Assembly: GCA_914767715.1 (NCBI GenBank)
Contig: OU612065.1
Location: 28,148,001 to 28,212,000 of the forward strand
Direction: 5' to 3'
DNA: 64,000 nt
From: Membranipora membranacea
Lineage: Eukaryota > Bryozoa > Gymnolaemata > Cheilostomatida > Membraniporidae
Numbering within the stretch: the first letter of the stretch is position 1; each line of letters starts with the position of its first letter. Position numbers and translations under genes: made by a program. Shown piece after piece: positions 48,601-59,069 of this stretch. The notes beneath the pieces were generated by a model. The model was not told where the DNA came from. It saw only the letters and a program-made list of their open reading frames with translations, and made no database searches.

Positions 48601-51600
48601 TTCAGCACAATGCCTTCCTTCGATCTAGCCAGTCTTGACAAGGGGGGAGGGGGTTGGGGGTTCCTTCCATCCATTCACTAGCGTAATATCAAAGACTAAC
48701 TGTGCAAAAAATAATAGAAAGAAACAAAGGCAGTTGCAAACTTAATATAAGTTAATTAACCAGCAGAATATAAGGAGTTGTCCAGGCTTGTGCAAAATTA
48801 GCCAATCATGTAAAGAATCAAGCAAATAGTAGTCTGAGAAATTCTGTTCAGCTGTTCAGCATGTTCAGCCTGTTCAGCAATTTACAGTTACCGTAACTTC
48901 CATGATTGCTTTTTGCCAGGTGTTTGATGTGCCTTATGACTATAGCAGTGTGATGCATTATGGAGCTTACACATTCGCCTTGAACTACTCTTATCCTGTC
49001 ATTACTACTGTTGACAAGAGTCAGCAGAGTAAGATTGGACAGAGAAATGGACTCAGCTTTCAAGACATTAATCTGCTTAACCATATGTATAAGTGTACAG
49101 GTGAGACCAGGACATTGTTAAAATTAACTTTTGTTGGAGTTATCTTCTCTTTTAGCACACAACTCCATTACAATGACACATTTTCTTAGTTAAACCAAAG
49201 AACTCCCTCTTCCGGGAAGTGGGAGTTCATTGGTTAAACTAGAGTCTGTGGCTCAAACTCCCTGCTTAAACAAACAATACTAAATATGAACATCCTCTTA
49301 TCTTTTTTCGTTAAACTATGTGATAAAATCCATCCATATATTTCAGATCATTGTCCAATCAGGAATTGCCCCAAAGATGGTTTCCAAGGCAAGGATTGCA
49401 AATGTTGGTGCCAAACTGGTAATCCTGATGACTTGATGAAAGAATGTGATGAACAAGGTAGGCTATTTATCTTCCTCTGAAATACACAAAGAGTCATGTG
49501 TATATTTTATCAGTCCAAAGACGGGATAATGAGAGGAATGAAATCACTGACTTAAAAAATGGGAGTAAATAGCCTAAACATAATGTATCAATAATAAACA
49601 AATAAACAAAAGTCGTAATTAGATAGTCTGGTTCTATCCTCACTGTTGTAAGCTAAAAGATTTTCTATCGAATCCAGCCAACGAAGACTCTCTAAGACTA
49701 ACACCACAGGGTCAAACCTTCAATCTGTAACTGGGCTTATTGTCATAATTAAGCATATTCACTGTCTCTATATATGGAGTTACGGATTTATTTCAGGTAC
49801 GACCCGCCCAAGACCCACAACGACTACGACAGCCATAACACCTGTCTGTAACCGCAGATACTCATCCTGTCAGTGCGACCTCGCTCCGCAGACAGCCTGC
49901 TCTCAGTTTGCTAAAACAATGTGTGACACTAACACTGGAGCTTGTGTTTGTGAACACGGGCTCAGGCTGAGTAGAGGTGAATGTAAGATAGATCCGAGAT
50001 ACACAACAACATCAAAAAAACCTACGCAAGAACCTACGCGAAGGTCTACACAAAAATCTTCGCAAACACAAAGTGAGTTCTGTGACATAACTATGACCTC
50101 AAATCTATATGAAGGGTAGTATGATTTTCATCAGATGGGGACAGTGAATATTAAAGGGATAAAATCACTGATAATGCAGACTTGAATAATGGAAGCATCA
50201 AGTATTAATGCTAAAAATACGAGCCAGGATGATATATGGGTCTGGTTCTATAGTCACTGTTGTTAGCTGATAAACTGTCCATTGGATCGGGCCAAGGCTC
50301 TCTAAAACTACCACCACAGGCCCAAAACTCCAATCTGTAATGCATATTGTCATCATAAAAGACTACCCAAAGACCAAAGCATGACTCCATCATGCTTTGG
50401 TATTTGGGTAGTCTTTAAGCATATAAACGGTCTCAATATGTGGAGTAATGGATTTATTTCAGGTACGACCAGCCAAAGACCCACAACGACTACGACAGCC
50501 ATAACACCTGTCTGTAACCGCATATACTCATCCTGTCAGTGCAACCTCGCTCCGCAGACAGCCTGCTCTCAGTTTGCTAAAACAATGTGTGACACTAACA
50601 CTGGAGCTTGTGTTTGTGAACACGGGCTCAGGCTGAGTAGAGGTGAATGTAAGATAGATTTGAGAATAACTGCAACGACACCAAAACCTACGCAAAGAAC
50701 AACACAAAGAACTACACAAAAAAAACCTACGCAAAGGACTACACAAACAACCACACAAAGAACTTCACAAAGGACTACACAAACAACTATGCAAAAACCT
50801 ACACAAATGACTACACAAAGCCCTTCACCAGGTATGTAACATGTCGGCGTGTGACTATAGGCGGATCCGTATATTGGTCGAAGAGTTGTGTGTTCTTGTG
50901 TACATGGTTAGCAGCTTGATTGATTCACAACTTATTAAAGCTGTACAATCTGCAACCTCTGTTTGTTTCCGCTCCTAAGTGAATCTGGGTATTATCATAC
51001 TACTAAGGTGTCGGCGATCTACCGTCTCTCTAACTGCTTTGCAATTGACTTGTCAGAACTTATGGAAGCTAAATACCAAAATAGGTCTCAACAACATACT
51101 TGATTTGGTGCGACTTTACATAATATTATGACCTTTTACATACATCAATTTTTTAGATTGCAAATACTCTACTAGCGATTATATGCCATTCCTACGTGAA
51201 TAAAAAAGTCTAATTCATTGTTTGTTAATAAATTTTCTATTTCTTTTCAGACAATAGATGTAGCAATAAATATGAGCAGTGCGATACCTGGGCTAGGCGA
51301 GGTTATTGTGATCATCAGATTTATTCCAGCTTTATGACAGCGGATTGTCAGCTTTCTTGTACTTGTGATCTCTCTGAACAAAGTACAAAGCAAGGTAAGT
51401 TTGGCAATGTCGGGTTTTTATATTGAGATAGAGATGCCGTGAGTAATCAAATTGAGACACACCACTTTTAGGTTATAGCCCTTTAAGTGACCGAGTGACT
51501 AACTGGATGCAATATCAAGATAAAAAAGAAGAAAACCAACATTATGTGAGAAATTTTTTTCTTTTCAGATTCTGACTGCGAGGATACAGCATCTAATTGT

Positions 51601-51726
51601 TTAAATTGGAAATCAAGGGGGTTCTGCGCAGAATCTTCTCCGTATCACAAGTTTATGAAATCCAAATGTAAGACTACTTGTGGACTATGTATCTCGTCTA
51701 TTAGCACTGAGACCTGTACATGTTAG
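45629..51726 (+). CDS. Secreted astacin metalloprotease with Cys-rich and ShKT-like tail
   Basis: Eleven exons, 678 aa: 45629-45658, 45989-46160, 46406-46654, 46960-47153, 47718-47870, 48920-49100, 49347-49457, 49797-50072, 50463-50831, 51251-51394, 51569-51726; phases close. The signal peptide (MEMNILLAAL|AVLSYFTAAL) is split by intron 1. A propeptide follows, with an LDI aspartate that may act as the astacin switch, and a furin-type REKR at 122-125. The catalytic domain starts HKYWPDAVIPYVID and has zinc motif HEMMHALGAYH (221-231) and Met-turn SVMHY (Tyr 280). Then come a Cys-rich module, two near-identical Cys-rich modules joined by Thr/Gln/Pro-rich linkers, and two six-Cys ShKT-like modules. 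The enzyme is a secreted zinc endopeptidase, likely in matrix, development or digestion. The ShKT parts are structural tails, not evidence of a toxin. Confidence 0.93.
48118..48246 (-). mobile_element. tRNA-derived SINE fragment
   Basis: The plus strand reads CAGGTCAGAACA, CCAGTAGTCAATAGACTGC and GGAATTCAAGACCTTCAAC, matching in order the copy at 53.1-53.3 kb (CAGGTCGGAGCAC, CCAGTAGTCAGTGGACTGC, GGGATTCGAACCCATGACCTTC). It is more decayed. The Mutator-like MITE lies directly at its head end. In astacin intron 5. Confidence 0.7.
48255..48893. mobile_element. Mutator-like MITE, copy 2
   Basis: Terminal repeats CGGTAACTGTAAATTGCTGA and reverse complement, about 65 bp, as in copy 1 at 39744. A perfect 9-bp duplication, TAACTTCCA, flanks it (48246-48254 and 48894-48902). 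It lies in astacin intron 5 and its right end is only 26 bp from the next exon. No open frame. Confidence 0.92.
49500..50700 (+). repeat. Tandem duplication of an astacin exon with flanking intron
   Basis: Exon 8 (49797-50072) and exon 9 (50463-) share nearly identical sequence for about 200 bp, from GGTACGACC to GTGAATGTAAGATAGAT. The preceding intron segments also align (GTCTGGTTCTAT, CACTGTTGT, CACCACAGG, CTCCAATCTGTAA, GGATTTATTTCAG). The duplicated unit is about 665 bp. The exonic part is far better conserved than the intronic part. Confidence 0.88.
50360..50414. repeat. Hairpin inserted in the second duplicate
   Basis: AGACTACCCAAAGACCAAAGCATG pairs with CATGCTTTGGTATTTGGGTAGTCT (imperfect centre), loop of about seven bases. 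It is absent from the first copy of the duplicated intron, so it arrived or arose after the duplication. Confidence 0.7.
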
Positions 51727-52528
51727 GCAGTAAGGATAAGAATACTACTTCATCCTGTGATTCATGCCGTTACTGTTAATTTAAATTGCTGACCCGTTTT
51801 TGTATTCAAAAATGTCAATTATCGTATCACACCAGCCGGCAGTTTTATATAGCTTCTCTGCAATACATGACAAATACTGTAGCCTATGTATGGCGCAACT
51901 CAATTACATTGAGCAGTATGTGAGAGACAACATACTATCTACGTGGATGGAACTTACCTACCTACTATCTTTTATCCTACAATATCTACTCACACTCAGA
52001 ATTATCATACATACTTTGATGTTTTATCTTCACTATTTATAACTTTTCAATAATTTTTTTATAATTTTTAATAACTTTTTGGACCTACTACCTCATCATC
52101 CTTTTATTTTGGACATCAATAGACAAAAACACCATTCATAAATCCAACTCAGTGGTGTGCACTTTCTTATTCTCAACCCAATCCATGTAGACTACAGATT
52201 TTGCATGAAATTGGTCTATGGTGCCATATTAGGGGCAATGAGACCAGCCAAAATGCCCATAACTTTACTGATGATTAAGGCATGTAATCTCGCCATAGGA
52301 ACTTAAAAGAAATGTTGTTTGGCAGATCGTGTACGTAATTGATCTTTACAACTATGATATTACTACCTGCATTACATTCGTCTACAAACAATTAGCCATG
52401 CAGGTACCCAGGAAAGGACTTACTATATTACTGATGTCAGCTCTTAATCAGACAGAGTGATTCCTTTTCATCAAAGTCCCTCTGAGTATTTTTTGACATT
52501 TCTCAGACTTTGGTCATAATATTATGGA

Positions 52529-52534
52529 AATAAA
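52529..52534 (+). terminator. Candidate polyadenylation signal of the astacin gene
   Basis: AATAAA about 800 bp after the stop codon at 51726; the first well-placed hexamer seen. Confidence 0.4.
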
Positions 52535-53099
52535 GATTTCAACGAAATAGGCTGTGCTGACATTTGACTTTTTATTGGCATTGCTCATCATGTAGATTTT
52601 CATGGCCTTTTATCGCTGTTCTAGTTCTAAGTAATCTAATGATGTATTCGATGAGTAATGAACCAAAAAATTATAATCATTAATCCATACAAGTCACAAG
52701 TCATAAGTCATGTTTAACCTGGTATAACACAGCACGGTGCTCATTACACTTGGGTCAACCATAACACTATAATTGCTACTGTCTGAGGAAGGTAAATGAT
52801 AGTTTGGCTTACACCTGCACCTAGCCACCTTGTTACTCTGACGGACGGTACTACAGATCACAGATGTATTTACGATTTATCTTATAGGAACACAGTAAGT
52901 AAAATCATTGAAAATCCATTCACAATAATTTAGCTACCGTAAAAACAGGTTCATGGATCTGGGTTCTCAAAGCTAGAAAAGGAGCTTCCAGCGGAGGTGA
53001 GATGGTTATTTGGCAATCGATTATTACTGATAGAACACATCCTTGATGTTAGAAGGATGAGTATGTTCCATCTGTCTGTTAAAATGTTGGTTAAAATTG

Positions 53100-53327
53100 C
53101 AAGGGTTGGTCACTCTCCACATCGTGGCAGCAAAATAGTGTGCGCCTCAAGGGCGAGGCTGCAATATCTGCGCCAATTTGCTCTCAGTTTGTAGGCAGGT
53201 CGGAGCACACCTGGGAGTCTAACAACTCCCAGTAGTCAGTGGACTGCAGTGGGATTCGAACCCATGACCTTCAACACTTGCATCCTGAAGGACCGGTGCT
53301 CTAATCACTGAGCCACCTCTTACTCCT
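53100..53327 (-). mobile_element. tRNA-derived SINE
   Basis: The minus strand has A-box GTGGCTCAGTGATTAGAGC, B-box GGGTTCGAATCCCAC, then TGCAGTCCACTG, TGTGCTCCGACCTGCC and CAAACTGAGAG. These match the plus-strand copy at 29158-29392 both in the tRNA part and in the unrelated body, defining one SINE family. Confidence 0.85.
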
Positions 53328-53404
53328 GTGTTGTGTGTGATTATGAGAGTTGTATTAGTTTGAAATATGGGTGATTTATGAGAGTTGTTGGTTGAAGTTG
53401 TTCT

Positions 53405-53710
53405 GAGTTTTTGTGTTTTGTGGATCCACCCTATTTAGCAGGACACCTAAGGCGCAGGTGGCTTGTGTGGGGTAGATACCCTATACCCTTGCCCGCCATG
53501 GCCCACTTCTCTTTTTTGGTGAGGCAGAGGGGAGCTTTATACTGCTCGCAGACCCACAGCATAGTAGAGCTCCTGTATTTGTGGCAGACCTGGCTATGAT
53601 GAATAGCTTGCCAGTGCCTAATCAGAAACGACATCCGGCGCAGGGATTCGAACCCGGATCATATGACGAACATGATGCTAAGTTTTTTACCGATGGACTT
53701 CCTCTGAATT
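53405..53710 (-). mobile_element. Possible second SINE family
   Basis: The minus strand carries a clear B-box, GGGTTCGAATCCCTG, followed by a GC-richer body unlike the surrounding sequence (TGGGCCATGGCGGGCAAGG). The A-box is unclear. The body differs from the other SINE family. Single copy in this window. Confidence 0.4.
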
Positions 53711-55135
53711 TATTTTTTGTACCATGTTGCAGGAAAGTTAGAAGCTGATAATATATTTTGGCACTGTTGACAAACTCAAACTGGTACACAAAAAAAAGCA
53801 AAGTAAAAAAAATATGATGATAATATTCATCATCTTCGATGGAATATACAATTCTAACTATGTATGTACCTCTTACTTGATTGTTCCCCCCCCCCCCCCC
53901 CCACCATATTGATGATGAGTAATAAGATAATTTCACACTACACGCGACTAATGTTATACTATGATCACCGCTGAGACACACGAAAACAGTGCATTGTTGA
54001 CTTGGTCATCGGATTACTTGTGTATATTATTGTGAAGGGGTGATAAGCATAACAGTTTTATCATAATTAGACCCATTCGAGAATACAGAGATGAACTGAT
54101 AAGGCCTCAGCTGATAAAGTATTTATGACAGAATTTTTCGATTGATTAAATTTCATTGTTTTGACAAGATGGGGTTATAGTGACTTCTGTATATTATAAT
54201 GTCAATCACTAGCTGTGAAGGCTGAGCAGCAGTGTAAACGTAAAATCTCTAAACACAGCAAACTTGGGTGTAAACTCAGACTCTTAACTTAGTATTTTGA
54301 ATTGAGGGAAGCATTAGAGTGTTTCACCTTTTGATCAACATACAAAAAGACAACTGTGGGTGTTCTTTTCTAGCGTTTACACAGTAGTCACTCATTCTAA
54401 GGATACTAGACCAGCATCTCACAGCTATTCAGAAGTTATGTAGCAGCATTTGGGATACTTCATACTACACTGGGACAAATACAACCTGAGAATTATAAGG
54501 AGCGCATAAGTCTGAGGTTAGCTTGCTGCTCTCCGCCCAAGGTGAGAGCTCACACCAGAGTCTGATTCGTTTATGCTCCACACTGAATTATGATTTTCCG
54601 GTACTTCGATTATGCTTTGATTGATTGATTTACACGTTGACCCACAGAAAAGCAGCTTGATAACTTAAACTATGATCTTCGGTCCCATTTACTGGTCATA
54701 CGACCAGAGAGCTGGTCACATTCTCAGGAGGAACAATTCAGTGGTTGTAATCATGAATGAACACAGTACGCCCAGAGACTATAGATTATCTATAGCCTCT
54801 GGTACGCCTAGTACCATTCTATTAGGGTGTAAGGGTCTAACTTCCTCATCTTATCAAACAGAAAGTATATCATGGATACAAAAAGAATCCCTAAATTTGC
54901 TACTGGAATTTATAGGAATTGTTTTAATTGTCTTCAAACCACATTTTCTATTTGTCTAACACTAGATCTTTGTAATCCAGCCTTATTCTTTCTCTCCTGG
55001 GTATCAGATGTACTATTATCTGAGCTTGACTTTTGCACACTTCCCTTGTTAAAAAACACATAGTCTGTAATTTTCTGTGGTACTTTGTTTCGATAACAGA
55101 ATGATCCTTATTTCAGCGCTGACTCATGACTAAAC

Positions 55136-56323
55136 ATGACGTCTCAACTGAATCACAGCTATTTTAAACTGTATGATGGAGATTTCGGATGGGGAAACAC
55201 GACCCAATTCACGTTCTTCTCAGAATTCAACAGATCTAATCAAGCTCTTCCGTTTATTGAGGCATTCGTACTACTTACTGTTTTTTTATTCTCAATAACC
55301 GAAAACTCCATACTACTGATAGTAGTTCTTGCGAACAGACATCTCAGAACCTCAGCTAACTTTTTTGAGGCTAATATGGCCGCCTCAAGTATACTGTTTG
55401 TGATTAGTGCGCCGATAATTGGTATAGGGCGAATGACAGAATCATGGTTGGCATCAGAAGCGGCATGCAAGTTTTGTGTTTTTGTGATGCATATAACTGG
55501 CTATGTACTTATCTGGAATATGGTGCTTGTCAGCATCGACCGATACAACAGAGTCATCACTCCTGGCAAACATAAAATAACGAGGCGCTACATGCTGTTA
55601 GGTACTGCACTTATCTGGCTCACCAGTATGCTGTTTATCCCACAGGCCATGTTTAGTCATTTGGACACAATTGAGATTGATAACAGAAATATCAGATTCT
55701 GCTCTGTCAGCTATCCATACAATCCTAACTTTAAGTTCTCATATTTAATGTTTGCTTTGTTATTCCTGGGCGATTTTCTGATACCAGTCAGCATTATCGC
55801 CCACAATTATATCAGAATCTTACGTCGTCTAAGTGAACACAAGAAGAAATTTGACTCTCGTGTCACGCCGTTGAGTAAAGCAGCAGCATGTGACTTGACC
55901 AAAGCACATCGTCTGGAAGCAGCTAAAAGACGTAACGCCAGACACAGAAAGATCTCCCTGACACTTGTAATGATTCTTATTCTGTATCTGGTAATGTGGA
56001 CACCCCTTGTTATCAGTGTTGCTGTCATTTTTTTGGAGGGGTATAGTGAAACATATCGCATGAGCTCCTCCGTCTTCATTGGTGCGGTGGTAATCTGTTT
56101 TCTAAACACTTGTATCAACCCATTCCTATATGGGTACAATGACGATAAGGTTAGGTCAACATTTAAACGAAATATCCGCCATATGTGTCGACGAGTGCTG
56201 CCTAAGGACAGTAGAATAATGAGAAACAGAGCCATGTCCCTGCCGAGAGCTCACCACGATGAAGCAACCGACCAATCTCTGAATAACTCGGATACGCATA
56301 TTGATATAACCTCGTCCACATAA
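55136..56323 (+). CDS. Class A G-protein-coupled receptor, FFAR4-like or orphan
   Basis: Intronless, 395 aa, seven hydrophobic segments. The N-terminus is short and glycosylatable (NHS, NTT, NRS) with no signal peptide. TM1 has TENSILLIVVL, where the usual GN is EN. TM2, NMAASSILFVISAP, lacks the near-universal Asp at 2.50 (Ser in its place). The segment before TM3, MTESWLASEAACKF, supplies the disulphide Cys. The TM3 end is SIDRYNRV (DRY). Intracellular loop 3 is basic. TM6 has MWTPLV and TM7 has NPFLYGY (NPxxY). The TM2-TM3 pattern (ISAP...WTESW...AC) and the WTP block recall free fatty acid receptor 4, but identity is weak, so the ligand is unknown. It probably acts at the plasma membrane. 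Confidence 0.88.
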   Translation: MTSQLNHSYFKLYDGDFGWGNTTQFTFFSEFNRSNQALPFIEAFVLLTVFLFSITENSILLIVVLANRHLRTSANFFEANMAASSILFVISAPIIGIGRMTESWLASEAACKFCVFVMHITGYVLIWNMVLVSIDRYNRVITPGKHKITRRYMLLGTALIWLTSMLFIPQAMFSHLDTIEIDNRNIRFCSVSYPYNPNFKFSYLMFALLFLGDFLIPVSIIAHNYIRILRRLSEHKKKFDSRVTPLSKAAACDLTKAHRLEAAKRRNARHRKISLTLVMILILYLVMWTPLVISVAVIFLEGYSETYRMSSSVFIGAVVICFLNTCINPFLYGYNDDKVRSTFKRNIRHMCRRVLPKDSRIMRNRAMSLPRAHHDEATDQSLNNSDTHIDITSST

Positions 56324-56515
56324 CCTCTCTTTAAGGTCATGTTAACACACTTTTACATGTGATTGAACTCTTGAACTCTAGTTTAAAAGAATATGTTGGG
56401 TAGCTTCACTGCATGAGAATCGTATTTTTGTACTTTATATACAAATTTTATTTGGCAGACAATATCATCCAGGACGGATGTTTTCCATAACTTATGCTTT
56501 TCATATATTGGGGAT

Positions 56516-56521
56516 AATAAA
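56516..56521 (+). terminator. Polyadenylation signal of the GPCR gene
   Basis: AATAAA about 190 bp after the stop codon at 56323. Confidence 0.5.
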
Positions 56522-56592
56522 CCGCAACTATATATTTTTGATATTATACTGTTGGCGGTGGTAAGTTGCAAGTTAAGCAAGTTAGTTGCAAG

Positions 56593-57108
56593 TTAAGCAA
56601 CGCCCTTTATCATGGTCGCAATTTCAATAATATTATGACATAATTGAGTGAAATAATATTTATGTAACTCATCAATAATGCTAAATGATCCAGAGTTGTC
56701 TGCACATTTAAACTGTTTGATCGCACCATTAGTCTCCGCAGAGTCATTGTCAGGGGCTTTCATCATTATTTGGAGTGAGATCACCTAAGTTTATACTAGG
56801 CTTGCTGGTGTTTCTTGCACACGTATCACTGTATTTTCAGCAGATCTTAGGTTTACATGACAAAAATTATCCAGGTTGGCATGAAACTTGAAGAGTTGAG
56901 AGAACAATCTCTCATTGTCTTGTATCTGGTTGATAAAACTATCTGGTGAGTTAATAGTTATGTCACAACTACCTAAAATGATAAAATTTGTCCATACTGG
57001 ACTGATTGCTCTGAAGCTTTGGAAAATGGCAGTAGCTCTATTTGCCGTGTTCATTTCCACACAAAATAAGTAGCAACAGTACAAATTGGGGAAAGTGAAC
57101 AGCAACAC
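56593..57108 (-). pseudogene. LINE endonuclease-like fragment, inverted
   Basis: Minus-strand frames (57108-56791, then 56784-56593) contain TNFIILGSCDITI, reminiscent of the ILGDFNI block of LINE apurinic endonucleases, preceded by a strand-like segment and followed by stops. Matches are partial and the catalytic Asp-Phe-Asn is not intact. It abuts, head to head, the plus-strand reverse-transcriptase end at 57122. Confidence 0.4.
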
Positions 57109-57121
57109 ACAAAACTAGAGT

Positions 57122-57815
57122 ATGAATCTGGGAGGCATGGATGTTGAGGAATCCTTAAGGACTTACAAAATTCTCGTCAGACCTTTCCTAGAATACTGTT
57201 CATCTATCTACCTAGAAGGCACTCAAAAAACATCCGACACAATTGAAAAAGTTCAGAATAAAGCAATTAGAATCATAATATCTGCACCTAAAAAGTTTTC
57301 TGTCACAACTGGTAGATCACTCTTAAACTTACCCACCCTAAAAAGTAGAAGACATTACCTATTTCACAAATTTACACATAAAAAATTATTCAAAAATTAA
57401 GCATCAAAGCATATTCTTCGCCTGGTGCAAAATACCAATAAACACCAACGCTCCCTTAGAAGTAAATGTTCAGTAATAAAACCTTCTTTTAGGACACATT
57501 TTGGCAAAACAGCTCTCTTAAATCTGCTGCACAATTTCAGACTGAAATGCAAAACGGCTGACAGCCTACTATCTTTTAACTAATACTTTTGATAATAATC
57601 GTCACAAGAACAATAATTTTATATATATATATCATTTTCTATTTCTATAAAGCCATATATAACTTACTTTCCCATTTCTAGAACATCGTCATTTATTTAT
57701 GTATAACCCCCTTTTTTTTGTGTATTTAACTGTGTGTAGAGGTCAACAAGTTACTTTTTAACTACTCTGTTATCTGTAAACTTTCTAGAAAACCTCTTTA
57801 AACAAATAAATATGT
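57122..57815 (+). mobile_element. LINE 3' end: reverse-transcriptase tail and 3' UTR
   Basis: The frame 57122-57400 encodes the C-terminal part of a non-LTR retrotransposon reverse transcriptase: YKILVRPFLEYCSSIY and IEKVQNKAIRIII are its classic blocks. A frame break follows, with more coding-like sequence to about 57580, then an AT-rich tail ending CCTCTTTAAACAAATAAAT. The same tail occurs on the minus strand at 45350-45441. The element is 5'-truncated and dead. Confidence 0.85.
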
Positions 57816-57885
57816 GTTTGGAGGTGTGTCTTTATTATATGCACCTTCTCTCTATCACTGGGTGATCAACACACTATGAAAACTA

Positions 57886-58260
57886 TCCTGACATACAATA
57901 CTGACAAGCTACAAGTAAAATTTTAGTTCTTGATATGCTAAAACTTTTGACTTATCTCTTGCTTGTATTCACTCAACTCAAAATAGCCAGACAATAAAGG
58001 ATCGGGACTGTGTAAGTTCTAGAATGATATGTACTCTTTATCTAGACTCAGAATGGTTATCAAGCCGTCTCAACAGCCTAAACTTTCAATCAGCTCTCAA
58101 TCTGATTTCTATTACAGTAGAACCATGCCAGCGTGTCTCAGTGTCAGTTTATGCATCTCAATCAGACTCAAACAGTGTGACCTTCCTGACATACAATTCT
58201 GACAAGCTACAAGTAAAATTTTAGTTCTTGATATGCTAAAACTTGTGACTTATCTCTTAT
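57886..58260 (+). repeat. 75-bp direct repeat with a possible terminal exon
   Basis: TCCTGACATACAA to ACTTATCTCTT occurs at 57886-57960 and 58184-58259 with few differences. Both copies read as a C-terminus, LTYN(S/T)DKLQVKF, and stop. The second copy lies at the end of an open frame, 58024-58224, with coding-like residues (WLSSRLNSLNFQSALNLISI) and a TTTATCTAG acceptor inside. It may be the last exon of an unrecognised gene duplicated at its end, or a repeat. Confidence 0.35.
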
Positions 58261-59069
58261 ATGTTGACCTGACCATAAGCTAAATTCTTGTAGATTTGTA
58301 TTCATTTTATTGCGACCAAATACAAAGTTGAGATGCTCAATAAATAAATCAAGGATATATGTATGCACATAATATATGTATGTATATGTAAGTGATAAAG
58401 GTGAGAATGGGAGAAATTTATAGCACATTATTGAAATTCTAGGCAGGTATTACTATTAGTATGGTATTACTCTACAGTATTAATATTATATGAGATGTGG
58501 GTAAATAATTAAGTTGAGCCACCACAAGTTGGAGCAATGAGAAAACTGCATTATTGAAATGAAATATCAGCAAGGAAAAGGCCCGACCATGAAGTTTACA
58601 TCATTGTGTGTCGAATGTTAGAGAAACATTTAAAACTTTACAAGAAGATAAATATGATAGATAAAATCTTGGTTGATGTGATATGTGAACTACATCTGGA
58701 GAGGAAGTAGATTACAGTTCCAAACTATTGCCTTGATACAAACCTAAGTATCACCAGTCAGTGTAAGATAAAACAAATTAGCAACCCAGGTATTCGACAT
58801 TATTGCAAATCACATCACTGGGAGTTAATGAATATCACTAACCATTCACATTATGAACATGAGCAGGCAACCCAAAATTATAATAGCTTTAGACTTCTTT
58901 TATAGCCTGCGCTCTTTCTATCTAGATCAATATTTATACTCTGGAATGAGGAGCTTCAATAGAACCAACAGAAATTGATGACAGATTAAACCTCCTATTT
59001 GGCAAGAAAAGCAAAGCTAACCAGCTATGGAATGGTCGACATCGTCCAGATGATTCTAAGCTAACCGCT
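58261..59069. other. Intergenic region, 3' flank of ABHD17
   Basis: No gene recognised; it should contain the 3' UTR of the ABHD17-like gene on the minus strand. It includes a short ATATGTATG-type simple repeat near 58357-58390. Confidence 0.5.

Larger units (their letters stand above)
51727..55135. other. Intergenic region with SINEs
   Basis: About 3.4 kb with no supported gene. It contains the astacin 3' UTR (AATAAA at 52529-52534), two SINE-like elements (53100-53327 and 53405-53710), a C-run at 53887-53902 and the GPCR promoter region. The open frame at 54672-54959 has no recognised match. Confidence 0.55.

Noticed and set aside
50528-50758. Minus-strand frame across astacin exon 9
   Set aside because: Antisense shadow of a duplicated, compositionally biased exon; its partner on exon 8 arises the same way.
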